64,000 nt of DNA, taken from the NCBI RefSeq assembly GCF_029285175.1, contig NZ_JABEDH010000002.1, positions 930,001 to 994,000 of the forward strand, in the 5' to 3' direction. Within the stretch, counting starts at the first letter, position 1. Each line of letters begins with the position of its first letter. This document shows positions 63,522 to 64,000 of the stretch, piece by piece. Both the position numbers and the translations under genes were made by a program. Below the pieces are notes generated by a model. That model did not search any database and was not told the DNA's origin. It saw only the letters and a list, made by a program, of their open reading frames with translations. The stretch comes from Sulfitobacter sp. M05. Its GTDB lineage: Bacteria > Pseudomonadota > Alphaproteobacteria > Rhodobacterales > Rhodobacteraceae.

Positions 63522-64000
63522 TTAGCTCAGATCAAGCGGATCCATCGACAACAACAACATTGAATGGTTCCGCCCAACCGCATTGCTGATCGCACGAAAC
63601 CGCGTCCTGCGGGCACGACGCATCGCATACATGTGACGATACCCAAGCGCGCCTGCCGCTGCCAAGGCGGGGCTTGTACCACCGGTGACGGAACGGCGGT
63701 CAACTTCCATCCCGATAACCGGCCTGTGCGTCGCCAGCGTTTTTGAGGCCCCTCTAATCACCTCGGCCTCAAGCCCTTCAACGTCAATTTTGACAAAGGA
63801 CACGGCCCGTCCGTTCAGGCCAAGGTCAATCCCGTCGAGTGCCACAAGGGGCAGGTCGACCCGTTGATCCGCCGGGTGCCCTGTGGCGCTTGCCCCCGTG
63901 CCACCAAGGTTGCCCTCTGGCTGGATTGCGGTCAGCGTGTGGCTGTGATCAGACAGGCCCACGGGATGCACCGTGATGTTGGGGCGCAGGCGGGCATTGA
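63522..64000 (-). CDS. FkbM-family methyltransferase (C-terminal part, runs off window)
   Basis: The frame is open to the window edge. NARLRPNITVHPVGLSDHSH continues into the body, where KIDVEGLEAEVIRGASKTL is the FkbM-family motif. RPVIGMEVDRR and a conserved C-terminal region follow. FkbM enzymes methylate sugars or polyketides; several act on surface polysaccharide. Only the C-terminal 159 codons are present. The stop TAA lies 63522-63524, about 65 nt from the palindromic repeat. Confidence 0.83.
   Translation of the reverse strand, partial: NARLRPNITVHPVGLSDHSHTLTAIQPEGNLGGTGASATGHPADQRVDLPLVALDGIDLGLNGRAVSFVKIDVEGLEAEVIRGASKTLATHRPVIGMEVDRRSVTGGTSPALAAAGALGYRHMYAMRRARRTRFRAISNAVGRNHSMLLLSMDPLDLS

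Overview
This 64-kb window is a chromosomal segment of an alphaproteobacterium. It most likely belongs to the Rhodobacterales (Roseobacter group). The evidence is an estimated 58-60% GC, the cell-cycle methyltransferase CcrM beside rnhB, Rhodobacterales-type families (DUF3095, DUF4170, DUF2125, DUF3576, DciA/DUF721), a short Porin_4-type porin, an AlkB-like di-iron hydroxylase, and duplicated dimethylglycine-dehydrogenase-like flavoproteins. Genes are dense, mostly housekeeping, and arranged in short operons with 1-14 nt overlaps. I found no rRNA, tRNA, CRISPR array, transposase gene or prophage.

Layout. 1-9.1 kb: a MuiA/DUF4139 fragment, asd, a DUF3095 protein, an MFS transporter with an HpcH/HpaI aldolase, a membrane protein ending in a winged helix, two small secreted proteins, rnhB, ccrM and a small membrane protein. 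9.3-14.5 kb: a lone receiver domain, an AlkB-like hydroxylase, mutY, then dciA-dsbA-CoA transferase. 14.5-20.9 kb (minus): pmbA-cysQ-DUF4170-waaA-lpxK, an envelope-linked run, and a DUF2125 protein. 21-30.3 kb: SDR and enoyl-CoA hydratase, MscS channel and flavoprotein, a GST, then leuS-lptE-holA and a DUF3576 lipoprotein. 30.6-41.6 kb: porin, yggS, L,D-transpeptidase/ribA, an OmpR-type regulator, xthA, thioredoxin-LON-Trm112, a UbiH-type hydroxylase, an amidase and an aminotransferase. 41.7-51.6 kb: ftsK, an unrecognised helical protein, lolA, a lytic transglycosylase, an AEC carrier, hspQ, an RsbV/RsbW-like pair, a thiolase and fRMsr. 51.7-58.6 kb: a methylated-amine (glycine betaine/dimethylglycine) catabolic operon. 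It has an XRE-cupin regulator, a GFA protein, two DMGDH-like flavoproteins and a homocysteine methyltransferase between them. 58.6-64 kb: rarD, an NTF2-like protein, an RluA-family synthase, an aldehyde dehydrogenase, a 1-Cys peroxiredoxin and a partial FkbM methyltransferase.

The most distinctive signal is intergenic. A dispersed family of roughly 100-bp palindromic repeats has seven recognisable copies. A separate 272-bp element has perfect 34-bp terminal inverted repeats, and a related 59-bp miniature also occurs. All of these lie between convergent genes. Most carry CTAG or CTAA at their ends, and those ends supply the stop codons of the flanking genes. The pattern suggests insertion into, or co-evolution with, CTAG tetranucleotides shared by convergent stop codons, possibly with a role in 3'-end formation. 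A 182-bp inverted-repeat region (60854-61035) and a structured non-coding stretch after ccrM (8457-8639) are further unexplained elements.
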